Positions 55,007 through 64,000 of a stretch of 64,000 bases of DNA are shown piece by piece; within the stretch, counting starts at the first letter, position 1, and every line of letters starts with the position of its first letter. The notes beneath the pieces were generated by a model. That model saw only the letters and a list, made by a program, of their open reading frames with translations, did not search any database and was not told the origin of the DNA. Origin of the DNA: Siderastrea radians (lineage: Eukaryota > Cnidaria > Anthozoa > Scleractinia > Rhizangiidae); contig OZ024894.1 in NCBI GenBank assembly GCA_964017195.1, forward strand, positions 34,965,614 through 35,029,613, read 5' to 3'. Position numbers and translations under genes: made by a program.

Positions 55007-56486
55007 TATAAACGTTAGAAGGTGAATTATGGCCATTGAGACTTTTGTCACAAGACGAGTTGCGAAATATGAGAAAAAATAATTAAACATTTACAACAAT
55101 TAAAGGAAATGGCTTTTTGTGATTTAAACTTAAGTGAAGCCCCCTTTTAAAGTAAATAAACCTAAACCTGTTTAACCAAATATTAAGATAACGATGATAA
55201 TCTAAGAAAATAACAATATCATGCACGAAATATTTCAACTTGTAAAACGTTGAAATAGTAAAAGTAAAAACGTACAACTTTCGATGTAAACTTAAAATAT
55301 AACATAAAGAAAGCTGTTTCAGTCTTAAAGGAAAGGGACAGAGCACCCTTCACACCTTTGTCATAAAATTGATTGACAATCATTCAAATCCACCTAAGGC
55401 TATTTTTTACATCTTAGATATCTTATTTAAGGAAGTAGAAAGTTTAACTATGTTGGTTAAGATAGCAAGGTCTAATAAGTTGATATGCGCGGGATACCTA
55501 AGAGTGTTCTAGAATCGTGGCGTTAAAAAAACCTCGTGACATTTTGGTACATTTAAGATGAACTAAAACAAAAAATATAAATATATCACAGACAGTATCT
55601 GATCATCCGTCAGCAACCTATGTCAATGCAAACACGGTATTCATGCGCTTGCAACTGAAAGAAAATTTAAAACAGATTCCTTGACCGCCAGATATATTAT
55701 CACCGGCAGCGCTCACCCTACAGTCCATACTTTTATCGATCATTGCTTCCCGTCTTTAACGAATCTGGCAAGGAAACACACGTAAATGACCCTTAATTCA
55801 TAATCTGGGGTGGTGTAATAGACATAATGGGTTGCCGTTAAAATATAAACTAATGGACAAACTGTGCGTTTTCATTGTAAGTAAACAGAATATAGAGATC
55901 CAGTTTGTCTCCAAGCAGGTGTTTTTCTTTTGTTGTTTCCTCGAGAGCCCTTCCTTTAGGCTTGTCATGAAAGTGAAATGCAACGTGGGGGTGATGGCTT
56001 ATTTGTTTCTAGACAGACTTACGCAAGATTGTAAAAAGATATGGTTTCTCCAGTAAAAGGGATCCATTTGCAAAAACAGAAACGCGTATAATATTTACTA
56101 AAGCAAGTTAAAATTCAGCTTCATCAAAACACAAACCAGATCCCTGAACATTTTCCCCCAATAATTTCGGTGTCATCGCATTGACCAAATTAATATAGAT
56201 TATACACCATTTCCAAGCTGTAAAAAGAACGCCATCTCAACAAAAACAATTTATTGGTCGACTTTCATTCAACTGATCAAGGTGACATGGCCCAACCGCC
56301 ATTGTGTTTGAGTGGCTTTGGCTGTTTATTGATTTTACTCCTTGTTTGCCTGCAGGCTACTCAGAGAAGTTGAAGAATTGTCAGTTAAATGCATTGAAAA
56401 ACTCATCACTTTCTCATCAACTCCCTAGCCCTCGTACATCTGCCGGGAATAAAACGTACGATATTGCAAAACATATAAAGAACATA
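55007..56486 (+). repeat. C-type 3' flank, second copy
   Basis: Collinear with 39807-40950 (TTGATTGACAATC-TTCAAATCCACC, ACATCTTAGATATCTTATTT, ATATATTATCACCGGCAGCG). About 310 bp (roughly 55055-55365) of AT-rich DNA is inserted relative to that copy. It is cut by the TA-flanked transposon beginning at 56487. Confidence 0.75.
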
Positions 56487-56688
56487 CACCTATTTCAATT
56501 AAGGTTGCTCCCGTGATCCATGATGCATGATGCATGATCCATGTTTGGTAGCCCGCGGTGCACTGTGGTAGACCCTTTTTCTAAGCGGGAAGTTCGAGCC
56601 TGTTCAAGCCAAAGGGAATAATGGAGACCATTAACATTTGCTTGAAAGTGTTAACAAAAATAAGAAAGCTGTTAACGAGAGCTTTTAG

Positions 56689-56862
56689 CTCGAACAGGTG
56701 TGCAAATTCTCAAGTGCAAACGAGCTGAATAATTTCATTTTAACATCTCATGGTGAGAAATTCGAAGCGGCCACGTTCGACAACCTTGAAATAGGGTTTT
56801 ACGGCCCTCCGAGAGGGACGCGCTTTGCCATTAATGATGAAACCACCCTGGCTGAGGCGTAG
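56689..56862 (+). other. candidate coding segment at left end of transposon
   Basis: After an AG at 56687-56688 a frame of about 57 codons reads with protein-like composition (VCKFSSANELNNFI, then EKFEAATFDNLEIGFYG and RGTRFAINDETTLAEA) to TAG at 56860. It may be an upstream exon of the passenger gene that follows on the same strand. No ATG is assigned and the family is unknown. Confidence 0.3.
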
Positions 56863-57083
56863 TGATATGGGCATGGAGTCCACCTGGTGAAGTGGCCAAT
56901 AAACGTAGTCATCGTCCGTCTTTCAAAGCAGCCAGCGCGGCTTCAATCAACACAGCCAAACGATTTTGCCTATCAAGTAAGTCAGTCACGAACGTATTTT
57001 CTATTAAATGGATTTTTTCCGATCGTACTGCTAATTCATTTTCAAAGGATTTTTATTTATTTGTATGCCTTTTGTATGTTTAG

Positions 57084-60000
57084 GTCAAGAAGGCGACGGG
57101 GAAGTGAAAAAGGATGAGTTTTCAGACATCTATGAGAGACTAGCCGAGAAACACAACGAGAAACTGCCCGACTTTAAGCTCCGTGTCTGGGCCAGAATGC
57201 TGGTTAGTCCAACAGAACAAATCAATACTGTTCCTTATTTTACCTTCTGTTTTCAACGTTTCCCCCCCCCCCTCCAAAAAAAAAAGACAAATAAACCCGT
57301 AATGTAAAGTTATTTATTATTCTACACAAGTCTTGAAGTCGTTCAGTATAAAACTCGATCTAAAATTTCCACGTGCGCGAGTAAAGCAAACTGGTTGAAA
57401 ATTTGCATAAATTTGTATATTACCACTGAGCAAAACATGAACTCAAATCGAGGTCGTAAAAAAGCGGCCTCGGCTTTAGTGTTTTGAAATATTTTGTGGT
57501 AACCTTCTGTTGTCATAATTAGCGTGTGCTGTCTAGGTTTCTGATTGAAAAATTTTGTGGTTTCTGAAAATGGTATATTATTGGTGTTTTTGGTCTTTTT
57601 GCAGGCAAATAGAGCAAATGGAGAAGCGAAGAGCATTCGTTTTTTATCGGGAAAAAAATCAAAGCACCAACAAAAGCCTGCAGCACAAACCCCCGACCAA
57701 AACCAGAACAAGGTACTAGCCAAGATTGAATGCTGCCTTGGGGAAACTAGCCGATGGGGACCTTTAGCCTAAAGGTCCCCATCGGATTTGTTGACATTTC
57801 CTTAATGCTGACTGATAACTGTTTAATAATGAACAATTTGTCAGAGAAAATATCACAAACTGATCGACATCCACAAATTTTGAAATGACTTCCGTGAATT
57901 AATTAAATACTTTATAACAAAATAATAAAAACCAGGCCATTTCTATGACTTATAGCACAAAATCACTGCTTTCTTTTTCAGGTGCAGCTTCGTGGAGAGA
58001 TCCCTAAGAGCAAATCCGTAAAGAATCAAACAAAATCGCAAATGAGCGGCAAAGCTCAAAAAATCAAATTCGCTCTTCTTTTGAATGGTGGTAGCCCTTA
58101 GTAAGTTTACAAACGCTGCGTAGTTTTTTCCTTGAAATAGCTCTTTATTTCTGAGAAAAGCAAATAGATCCGTTTCCAGCTCTACGCTCGATTTGATGAG
58201 ACCAAGAAGGGTTGAAATTCCTTCATGTTCACTTGACTCGCGTATCAAAACTGTTGAACTGGGAAAGGCTGAAATACTACCAATTTGATGTATGACTCTT
58301 CGTCGTCCATATGTCAAGATTTCATAAACACTGGATTTATCTAAGTATTGAAAGAAAGCCAAAAGTAAGAGGCTTACCTTTGTTCGGTCAATCGATGGAT
58401 AAAAAAGAACAACAAATTTGACCATGTGCCTTTGTTCAGAATGTCATAAAATTAAGTATTTAAGGACTAAATAAATTGTTCTTTTGAAGTTTCTAAAGTT
58501 TAGTTTGGGCAAACGATTTTGGAATTTTCAGGAAAGTTTTGAAAACCGGTGCATTGAAAGCATAAAATCACGCAATCCGGTGAATGAGTGACCAACAATA
58601 AAGTGGAATAAAATTCCTTCAGTTGGAAATATCAGCAACGTTGATGCATAAAACAACCTCAGTGTACTAACCTGTATAAAGATATGGTATTCTAAGGGCT
58701 CCAAAGTCCTTTTTTTGCCGTTCTTTGCACTCAGATCTCCTTGAGATTTGACAGTCGCTTGGTCGTTGTTTGGGTAGTTACGGCTCCAAACTTGAAATGT
58801 TTTAATTCATGTATCTTTGTGCTCCTTGTCCCATCGATATCCTTGTTTTGTGAAAATTGGCGTTTAATCCTCTCAAAACCAATTTCAAAAGTGGAATTGA
58901 AGAAGAGGCCTTTCAATAGTACAGCTTTCAATCAGTGATGCCATGCGACGCATACGTCCATAGTTTGTTCGCGGAGAGCCTGGGTGCAAACTCCAATGTT
59001 TTTTTTCTTTCCCTTGCCTCAAAAAAAACAAAATGCGGGAAAAATTGTGTCTGTGCAGAGGCTAAAACTAGGACCAATAAAAAGTAAAGGTACGCTTTAT
59101 CTTTTTTAATATACAAGATAGTTGCTTACTTCAGGGGTATATGGCTGGCTCCAAATGAATTTAGCAAAGGAGATACATTGTGTTATGCAGGAATGAGGGG
59201 AACTCGCCCGGTTTCCATAAGGAATGTATCATTTCACATAAACAATTTTATATCCTCACTCACTGAATTAGTTGCAGACAGTCCAGTCTAGATTTTCATC
59301 ATATACATTACAGAAAAGTACAATTTTCTAACAGTGAGCCCTAGGTGGTTATAAAGAGCACGAGGACCAGGAAATTTTTCTTTCACCCACGGGCCTGTCA
59401 CGCACTTTGCACTCATTATTTCAACTTGGCACTTGCTTTCTTAGAGTGTGCACCCTGCTCACCCACCTATTCCCCAGTCTAAGCGTTCCATAGGAATTCC
59501 TTGACTATCAAGAATTCAAAGCTATATGCGAAAATCTCAGTAGCTTAGTACTTCTAACCAAGAAAAACAAAAGAAAGAGCTGAAACCTACCACCCAAAGG
59601 TCCGTTAGTACTGGACATAACTCAAATAAAATGGTCTTAGACATGCTTTAGGGTTTTTCGTTCGAGCAGAGGGGTATATTGGCTTATTACAGTGGGGACT
59701 AGCAATTCTCATTTATTTCTGTGGCATTCAAAGCCCTTGAGGGTCCTTCTAAGATGTCAATGTATGGTTGCTTGCACTTTATCTGACCTGAACAAATTGC
59801 TGCTGTAGTATTTTTTTAAGAATGGCTAAAACTTCGAGCTAAAAAGATCGCAAATGTTGCGAGCATCGTACACAATTGGGTGGGCGTGGTGAATTGAGAT
59901 ATTGGTCATATCATCATCTCTGATTTGCTGCAGCTGGCATTCTTGTTCCAAATTCATAACTCCGTCGATGGCACGTGCTTCAGTTTCTAGCATAAAAATG

Positions 60001-60898
60001 TATAGTCGTTTCCCGAGTCCAATCATTTTGTTGTATACTAAATCAATTACAATACCTGTCTGCAGGCTGCGCCTCGTTGGCTACTTGCTAAACTGGCTCG
60101 GCCTTGCAGTTATTTATGTAGAGGAACACACAGTATGGTGCCGATTATGGCAAGGTTAAGGACTACACCAAAATCTTATGGCTCAGTCAATTCCGAGCGT
60201 GACCATTCCTCCTCCCCCCACCAGGCATTTGTCGTTCTCCAGGATGGGGCATTTGTCATTAGTGGTCTGCTCGGGGATGAAGCATTTGTCGCCGATTTTT
60301 TTAACTTCAGCGAATTTCACATTTTTTACTATTTTAAGATAAATTTTTGCTTATTTTATTAGATTTCCAGAAGAAGGCATTGCATATTGTTATCAAAAGA
60401 GAGATTAATCAGTTCAAAAACCATGTATTATTATTTTACTAGCCCCCTCCCCTCTCAATTTGTTTCCATTAGCGAAGCCCACAGGAACAAGGACACCTGT
60501 TTTCCGAAAAATAACAGATTCGATACCTCCTTCCCCACTCCTCTGTCACTTTCCTTTTCCAGTACTGCGCTGGGCGATTTCAGGAGGAACTTGGCATGCA
60601 CTCGAGTTCCTCCGCCATCCAATGCCGAGCTCGGATCGCTGAAAGGGACAGACAGCGTGAAATTGCACTGCATAAAAGCTGGTTCTTGCGCGTACAAGCC
60701 AATAAGTGGATAAGCTCTGTCTCGCTTTCAACTCCAGAGAATGATCATCAAGCGGACTGATGGCTACTTACATCTTTCTGACATGTGAATAAGCAGTTAC
60801 GCGAACTGAAAGAGCTGAAAGATGCTCATGTGCTAGACTCAACCCAATTCGAGGCGCAAAAGAAAATCCTGCTAACGGAGCTGAATGGGCTTCACTGA
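57084..60898 (+). CDS. passenger gene, spliced, SHOCT-like C terminus; unknown function
   Basis: Exons inferred from frames and splice sites. 57084-57202 (acceptor TTTAG, donor GTTAGT) encodes EFSDIYERLAEKHNEKLPDF and KLRVWARML. 57605-57712 (acceptor TTTGCAG, donor GTACTA) encodes a Lys/Gln-rich stretch with FLSGKKSKHQQK. 57982-58100 is a possible basic exon (acceptor TTTTTCAG, donor GTAAGT). The last exon, about 60797-60898, encodes LRELKELKDAHVLDSTQFEA and QKKILLTEL before TGA at 60896. That end resembles the SHOCT motif (L-x-x-L-x-x-L, then an acidic/aromatic pair and QK). From memory, cnidarian genomes hold an uncharacterised family with a KLRxWARM N-terminal part and such a C terminus; this would need a search. 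The first exon and exact joins are uncertain. Confidence 0.5.
57943..58425 (-). CDS. 160-codon minus-strand ORF, unknown
   Basis: The longest single open frame inside the transposon. It starts MVKFVVLFYPSIDRTK, is rich in hydrophobic and polar helical segments (SSVYEILTYGRRR, then SVELETDLFAFLRNKELFQG) and ends KKKAVILCYKS. GTAAG and CTTAG occur near the start and could bound a tiny intron, making it an exon rather than a full gene. It overlaps the possible third exon of the passenger gene on the opposite strand, so at most one is likely coding. No family recognised. Confidence 0.3.
   Translation of the reverse strand: MVKFVVLFYPSIDRTKVSLLLLAFFQYLDKSSVYEILTYGRRRVIHQIGSISAFPSSTVLIRESSEHEGISTLLGLIKSSVELETDLFAFLRNKELFQGKNYAAFVNLLRATTIQKKSEFDFLSFAAHLRFCLILYGFALRDLSTKLHLKKKAVILCYKS
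58731..58931 (-). other. candidate minus-strand exon, unknown
   Basis: A 66-codon frame with a plausible protein composition (LLKGLFFNSTFEIGFERIKR, then FSQNKDIDGTRSTKIHELK). Together with 59826-60053 and 57943-58425 it may belong to a second minus-strand gene downstream of the transposase. No motif identifies it. Confidence 0.25.
59826..60053 (-). other. candidate minus-strand terminal exon, unknown
   Basis: After an acceptor-like GCAGACAG at about 60054 the minus strand reads IVIDLVYNKMIGLGKRLYIF, then LETEARAIDGVMNLEQECQL, to a stop at 59826-59828. The composition is protein-like and the frame closes cleanly. It lies in the long last intron of the plus-strand passenger gene. Confidence 0.3.
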
Positions 60899-61387
60899 AC
60901 ACTGTTATTATTTGTTGCAGTTCTAAACCTGCTATTGTTTTGTTACACTCTTTAAAAACAATCAATTTTCGTGACAACAACGTCGACCTATAACAGGTTT
61001 GTCAGGAATCAGTAAACACACAGAAGGGAGCCCTCTAGATTTGAACTATTTGTAAATTTCATGTGGGCATAACATTTAGAAACGTCGTGAAATTAAAAAA
61101 AAAAAAAGAATAAAACTCTTTTATCTCTGTCTATCGTGCTCAGAGTAAAGGTCAGTCTGACAAAGCCTGGCATAAATCTTGCAACTTTAGGTATTATTGT
61201 TATTGTATTGCATTGGTCTGGGCATTAACCCTGCTAAATGACCTGTCACCGTGGGCCAAGGCAAGGGGACTTAAATTACCGTGCTTTTTGCTAAATACAT
61301 AAGTACGGTAGTGCTGAAACCTAGGTCATGCAGTGCCTAACGGATCGGTTTATAGGCTGGCTAAGTCCCTGGTCTGCATGTTTACAG

Positions 61388-63159
61388 TTATTCCGAGTGT
61401 CGGATGTAGTTTCGCATTTCCTGGTCGGAAACATTTAAAAATCCTTCCATGACCATGTTTTTTCGCCCTTCACTTGTGAAAATATTCCCTCACACGGCAT
61501 GAAGTCGGGGCTGTATGGAGAGAGGTAGACGAGGAGCGCACCAGTGGCGTTTATTGCCGTCACAACGCCGGTCGGCATTATGGTGAATGGCAGCATTGTC
61601 TGTTTTCAAAATAATAACAAGAAGAATCGGACTTAATTATTAACAACGCTTGTGGCGAATGTGTCTCCTGTTTGGTGATATCCCCCTATAAAAATTTTAG
61701 AAACCGCCCTTTCAACGTTCATGGGCCACTTGTTACTGAGGAAAGTATCACTCTAATGTTACTTACGTCTAGTGGCTGCTATTATGAAATATTCACTATA
61801 AAAAGTATCTCGAAATAGTAATCAACGGGTCTGGTTAATCCGATACGCATTTTTTCAGGTGCAACTGAACTTACCCATTGCAACGATCGAGTGGGATTGA
61901 TCCCGTTGAAGAGACTGACATTAGTAGCTAAGTGGTCATGAGCAAAATCCAAGAAGACATCACTGTTAACATTTCCGCGATAGATACCCACATCTAGCAG
62001 GCCTGCTGTAGATGCGATGGGAATGGCTGAAATGCGCGGACCCCAGTTAAGATGAGGCCGCACTACCAGTTTCTGCTGATCCGCTTGTCCTATGAATAAG
62101 CCAAACATGATTCATCAAATGCATGCAACTTTCAATTTTTAAAGGATTGAATTTAAATTTGAAATTTTAATTATATTTCAAAAAGGAGACTAAGACTAAG
62201 CAGAAGAAGCAAAGTACAGTAAATTGTTGTAGTTGCACAAGACCATAATCAAGCCCAATGACTCGTATCGAAAATTTCTTGAGTCGAGAATAACTTATTA
62301 ATACGTGCCCTGACAAAAAGTCTGAAATTAAAAGTTGAATCACATATTCCACGTTTGCTGAGGCAGGGTTGAGTAAACAATATCTGCATAAAGCGACTTA
62401 CCGGTACTCGAGAAAGCGGGAGATTTGAAAACTAGTCACTATATATATCATTTAAATAATTCATTCTAATCATTGGTAGGATTCCTTGGCCGGTGATGAC
62501 CACTTCTAAAAAGAGAGAGGAAAAAAGCGTATCTATAAGTCACGTGTGAACTTACAAATCCACTCTCGTCCACAAACACCAGCATATCGGGGTCAAACAA
62601 ACAAATATTTGCCCAGTGCATTTGTCGAAGTTCGTCATTCTTCTGCAGAGCAATCTGCCGAACCTGTAAATTTGGCAAATCGTTTAGCAAATCAAACCAA
62701 GCAAACTGAACGCTGAACTGAGAAGCAGGGAGCTCTTAATAAATTAAACAATCAAGGTCGGGAAACATCGATTACCTTTTTGCACGTGACTCCATTGCGT
62801 TTCAAGTAGTAATGGATAAAGGAAAGAGCGAATTCAGATCCTGTGTTTCTATAAATCTCGTTAAAAATGTCATTTAAGGTCGCAGTTGGATTCTCCAATA
62901 CACTCTCCATGATGATAAGCTCTTCGTGCGGCTGAAACTGTACGCTTTGAAATGGTCTCCCCATCCTCTGTGCGACTACGTTACCAGAAACAAAATAACT
63001 TTGCAAGTAGCGCCTTAGGTCCACTTGGGTATTCCTAGATAAGAACAGGTTTCTTCCTCTGAATGCCCCCAAAAATGCCGAAACCAAATTACCCTCCAAC
63101 GGAGGTCTTCGGAGTACGGCGCGGGCATATTGAAAACTGGGCTTGCTCCCATAACGCAC
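61388..63159 (-). pseudogene. DDE transposase (IS630/Tc1-like), spliced, frameshifted
   Basis: Exon 1, 63159-62776: N-terminal DNA-binding part with a helix-turn-helix-like stretch (ESVLENPTATLNDIFNEIY, then FIHYYLKRNGVTCKK), donor GTAATC. Exon 2, 62663-62556 (acceptor TTTACAG, donor GTAAGT): RQIALQKNDELRQMHWANIC and VFVDESGF, giving the first catalytic Asp. Exon 3, 62089-61875 (donor GTAAGT): GPRISAIPIASTAGLLDVGI, YRGNVNSDVF and FNGINP. Exon 4, from 61599: DNAAIHH with the second Asp, then, after a one-base shift, GALLVYLSPYSPDFMPCEGI with the catalytic Glu. A second shift and a gap precede EGFLNVSDQEMRNYIRHSE and TAA at 61388-61390. The two frameshifts and C-terminal loss make this copy inactive. 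Confidence 0.8.
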
Positions 63160-63239
63160 CGAGGGCTATGAAACATGGATCATGCATCATGCATCATGGA
63201 TCACGGGAGCAACCTTAATTGAAATAGGTGTATTCTATA

Positions 63240-63680
63240 TTGTTATTTTTGCAATGCGATTGCACAACTTCATTCACACGGAAGAGGAGAGACCCTGAAA
63301 ACAAGGTTGGCAATTGCACGGAAATTAATGGCTGGTTCGTGTTTTAATGAAGGTGAATTTTAACTTGCTTATACGCAGCCCTGTTTCGCAAATGAAGCTC
63401 TTTTACTGCCAAAACCTTCCTCTCACTCTCACGTACAAGGCGGCGTAGAAAAGAGTCTATTATCCACACGAGAAGCCTACAAGCGAGGACTCTCGAGTAG
63501 ACAACAAAAGAAAAACACCTGCGTGGAAACAAAGTAGATCCCAATATTCTGTTTACTTATAATGAACACGCACAGCTCGTCCATTAGTTATTTTTACGTT
63601 AACCCGCTACTCTACTGCACCATCCCAAGTTATGAATTGAGGGGTCACTTATTTCTATTTTCTTGCCACATTGCAATATA
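63240..63680 (-). repeat. inverted copy of the GPCR 3'-flank repeat
   Basis: Read on the minus strand this matches 40260-40620 and 55800-56150 (AATGGACGAGCTGTGCGT, AGGTGTTTTTCTTTTGTTGT, AGCAAGTTAAAATTCA-like words). The transposon thus sits between a direct copy on its left and an inverted copy on its right. Confidence 0.75.
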
Positions 63681-63763
63681 GATTCATTAAAAAGGACGAA
63701 GTAAATTATCGATGAAAATATGGACAGAAAAGAATGAGTGCTGCAGATCAAAGTGATAATATA

Positions 63764-64000
63764 CACCTATTTCAATTAAGGTTGATTCAGTGATGTATGA
63801 TGCATGATCCATGTTTCATAGACCGCAAGGCATCATTTTTGATATAAATAAATGTATTGATCACTTTTCTCGCTGAAGGCACTCCAAGAGAAAACCAAAT
63901 CATAAAAAAATATACATATGCTCCTGCCTTAGGACAGGAGTTTTTCTGCCTTAGAGAAAAACAGCCATAAATTCAACGAGCATGATGCACTGCGGTCTAT
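63764..64000. mobile_element. short relative (MITE) of the 6.7-kb transposon, cut by window end
   Basis: Starts CACCTATTTCAATTAAGGTT after a TA (63762-63763), then TATGATGCATGATCCATGTT as in the large element. The last bases of the window (GATGCACTGCGGTCTAT) are the inverse of the subterminal ATAGACCGCAAGGCATC at about 63817-63833, so the right TIR begins here and continues beyond 64000. An internal hairpin TCCTGCCTTAGGACAGGA lies near 63922-63940. No coding capacity. Confidence 0.8.

Larger units (their letters stand above)
56487..63230. mobile_element. 6.7-kb TIR DNA transposon (IS630/Tc1-type, TA duplication)
   Basis: Both ends begin CACCTATTTCAATTAAGGTT and stay identical inward for about 58 bp, including repeats of ATGCATGATCCATG. 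A looser match continues for about 20 bp. TA flanks both ends (56485-56486, 63231-63232). The right part encodes a spliced DDE transposase on the minus strand. The left part carries a separate plus-strand spliced gene, and further minus-strand candidate exons lie between. The TA duplication and DDE motifs agree with the IS630/Tc1/mariner group; the size and passenger gene are unusual for it. Another element with the same terminus starts at 63764. Confidence 0.88.

Overview
This is a stretch of animal nuclear DNA, most likely from an anthozoan cnidarian such as a stony coral. The evidence is single-exon class A GPCR genes of a cnidarian-expansion type, spliced eukaryotic genes with GT/AG borders, a Tx1/L1-type LINE, CR1/L2-like LINE relics, several terminal-inverted-repeat (TIR) DNA transposons, a PIF1-like helicase fragment and AT-rich intergenic DNA. 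The species assignment is inference.

The only intact host-type genes are two closely related plus-strand GPCRs at 20.9 kb and 53.2 kb (about 88% identical by eye). Around them lie at least six broken relatives, all on the plus strand: relics at 23.6 and 29.6 kb, near-complete pseudogenes at 30.7 and 38.8 kb, a deletion chimera at 52.1 kb and a C-terminal fragment at 54.7 kb. Their flanks are duplicated with them. The 20.1-22.4 kb block recurs at 52.5-54.7 kb. The 37.7-41 kb block is split into two pieces on either side of that second copy (51.1-52.1 and 54.7-56.5 kb). This is a tandem GPCR family reshaped by unequal recombination.

Most of the rest is mobile DNA. 0-10 kb: two MITEs with 3-bp duplications (TTA, TAA), a degenerate AGAGTT-rich array split by a LINE relic, and a dispersed repeat. 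10.9-16.2 kb: a near full-length minus-strand LINE with both ORFs open. 18.4-20.1 kb: a LINE relic interrupted by a 500-bp TA-flanked MITE full of AATTAACGC motifs. 22.7-23.6 kb: a duplicated repeat with a tRNA-like promoter. 26.9-29.1 kb: an inverted-repeat-bounded block with a broken acidic ORF and a 278-bp tandem duplication. 31.8-34.7 kb: a TIR element carrying a broken SWIM-zinc-finger gene. 35.97-36.72 kb: a nearly perfect 748-bp palindrome. 37.0 kb: a 129-bp MITE. 42.9-45.9 kb: a 3.0-kb element with arms of about 1.1 kb around a PIF1-like helicase fragment. 46.5-47.2 kb: a TTAA-flanked element. 47.5-47.8 kb: trinucleotide satellites. 49.4-51.2 kb: a recent tandem duplication of about 778 bp.

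The last 7.5 kb hold a 6.7-kb TA-flanked transposon with long TIRs. On the minus strand it has a spliced, frameshifted DDE transposase of the IS630/Tc1 type. On the plus strand it has a separate spliced passenger gene ending in a SHOCT-like motif. A short relative with the same TIR starts at 63764 and runs off the window. No rRNA, true tRNA, CRISPR array or bacterial-type operon was seen.
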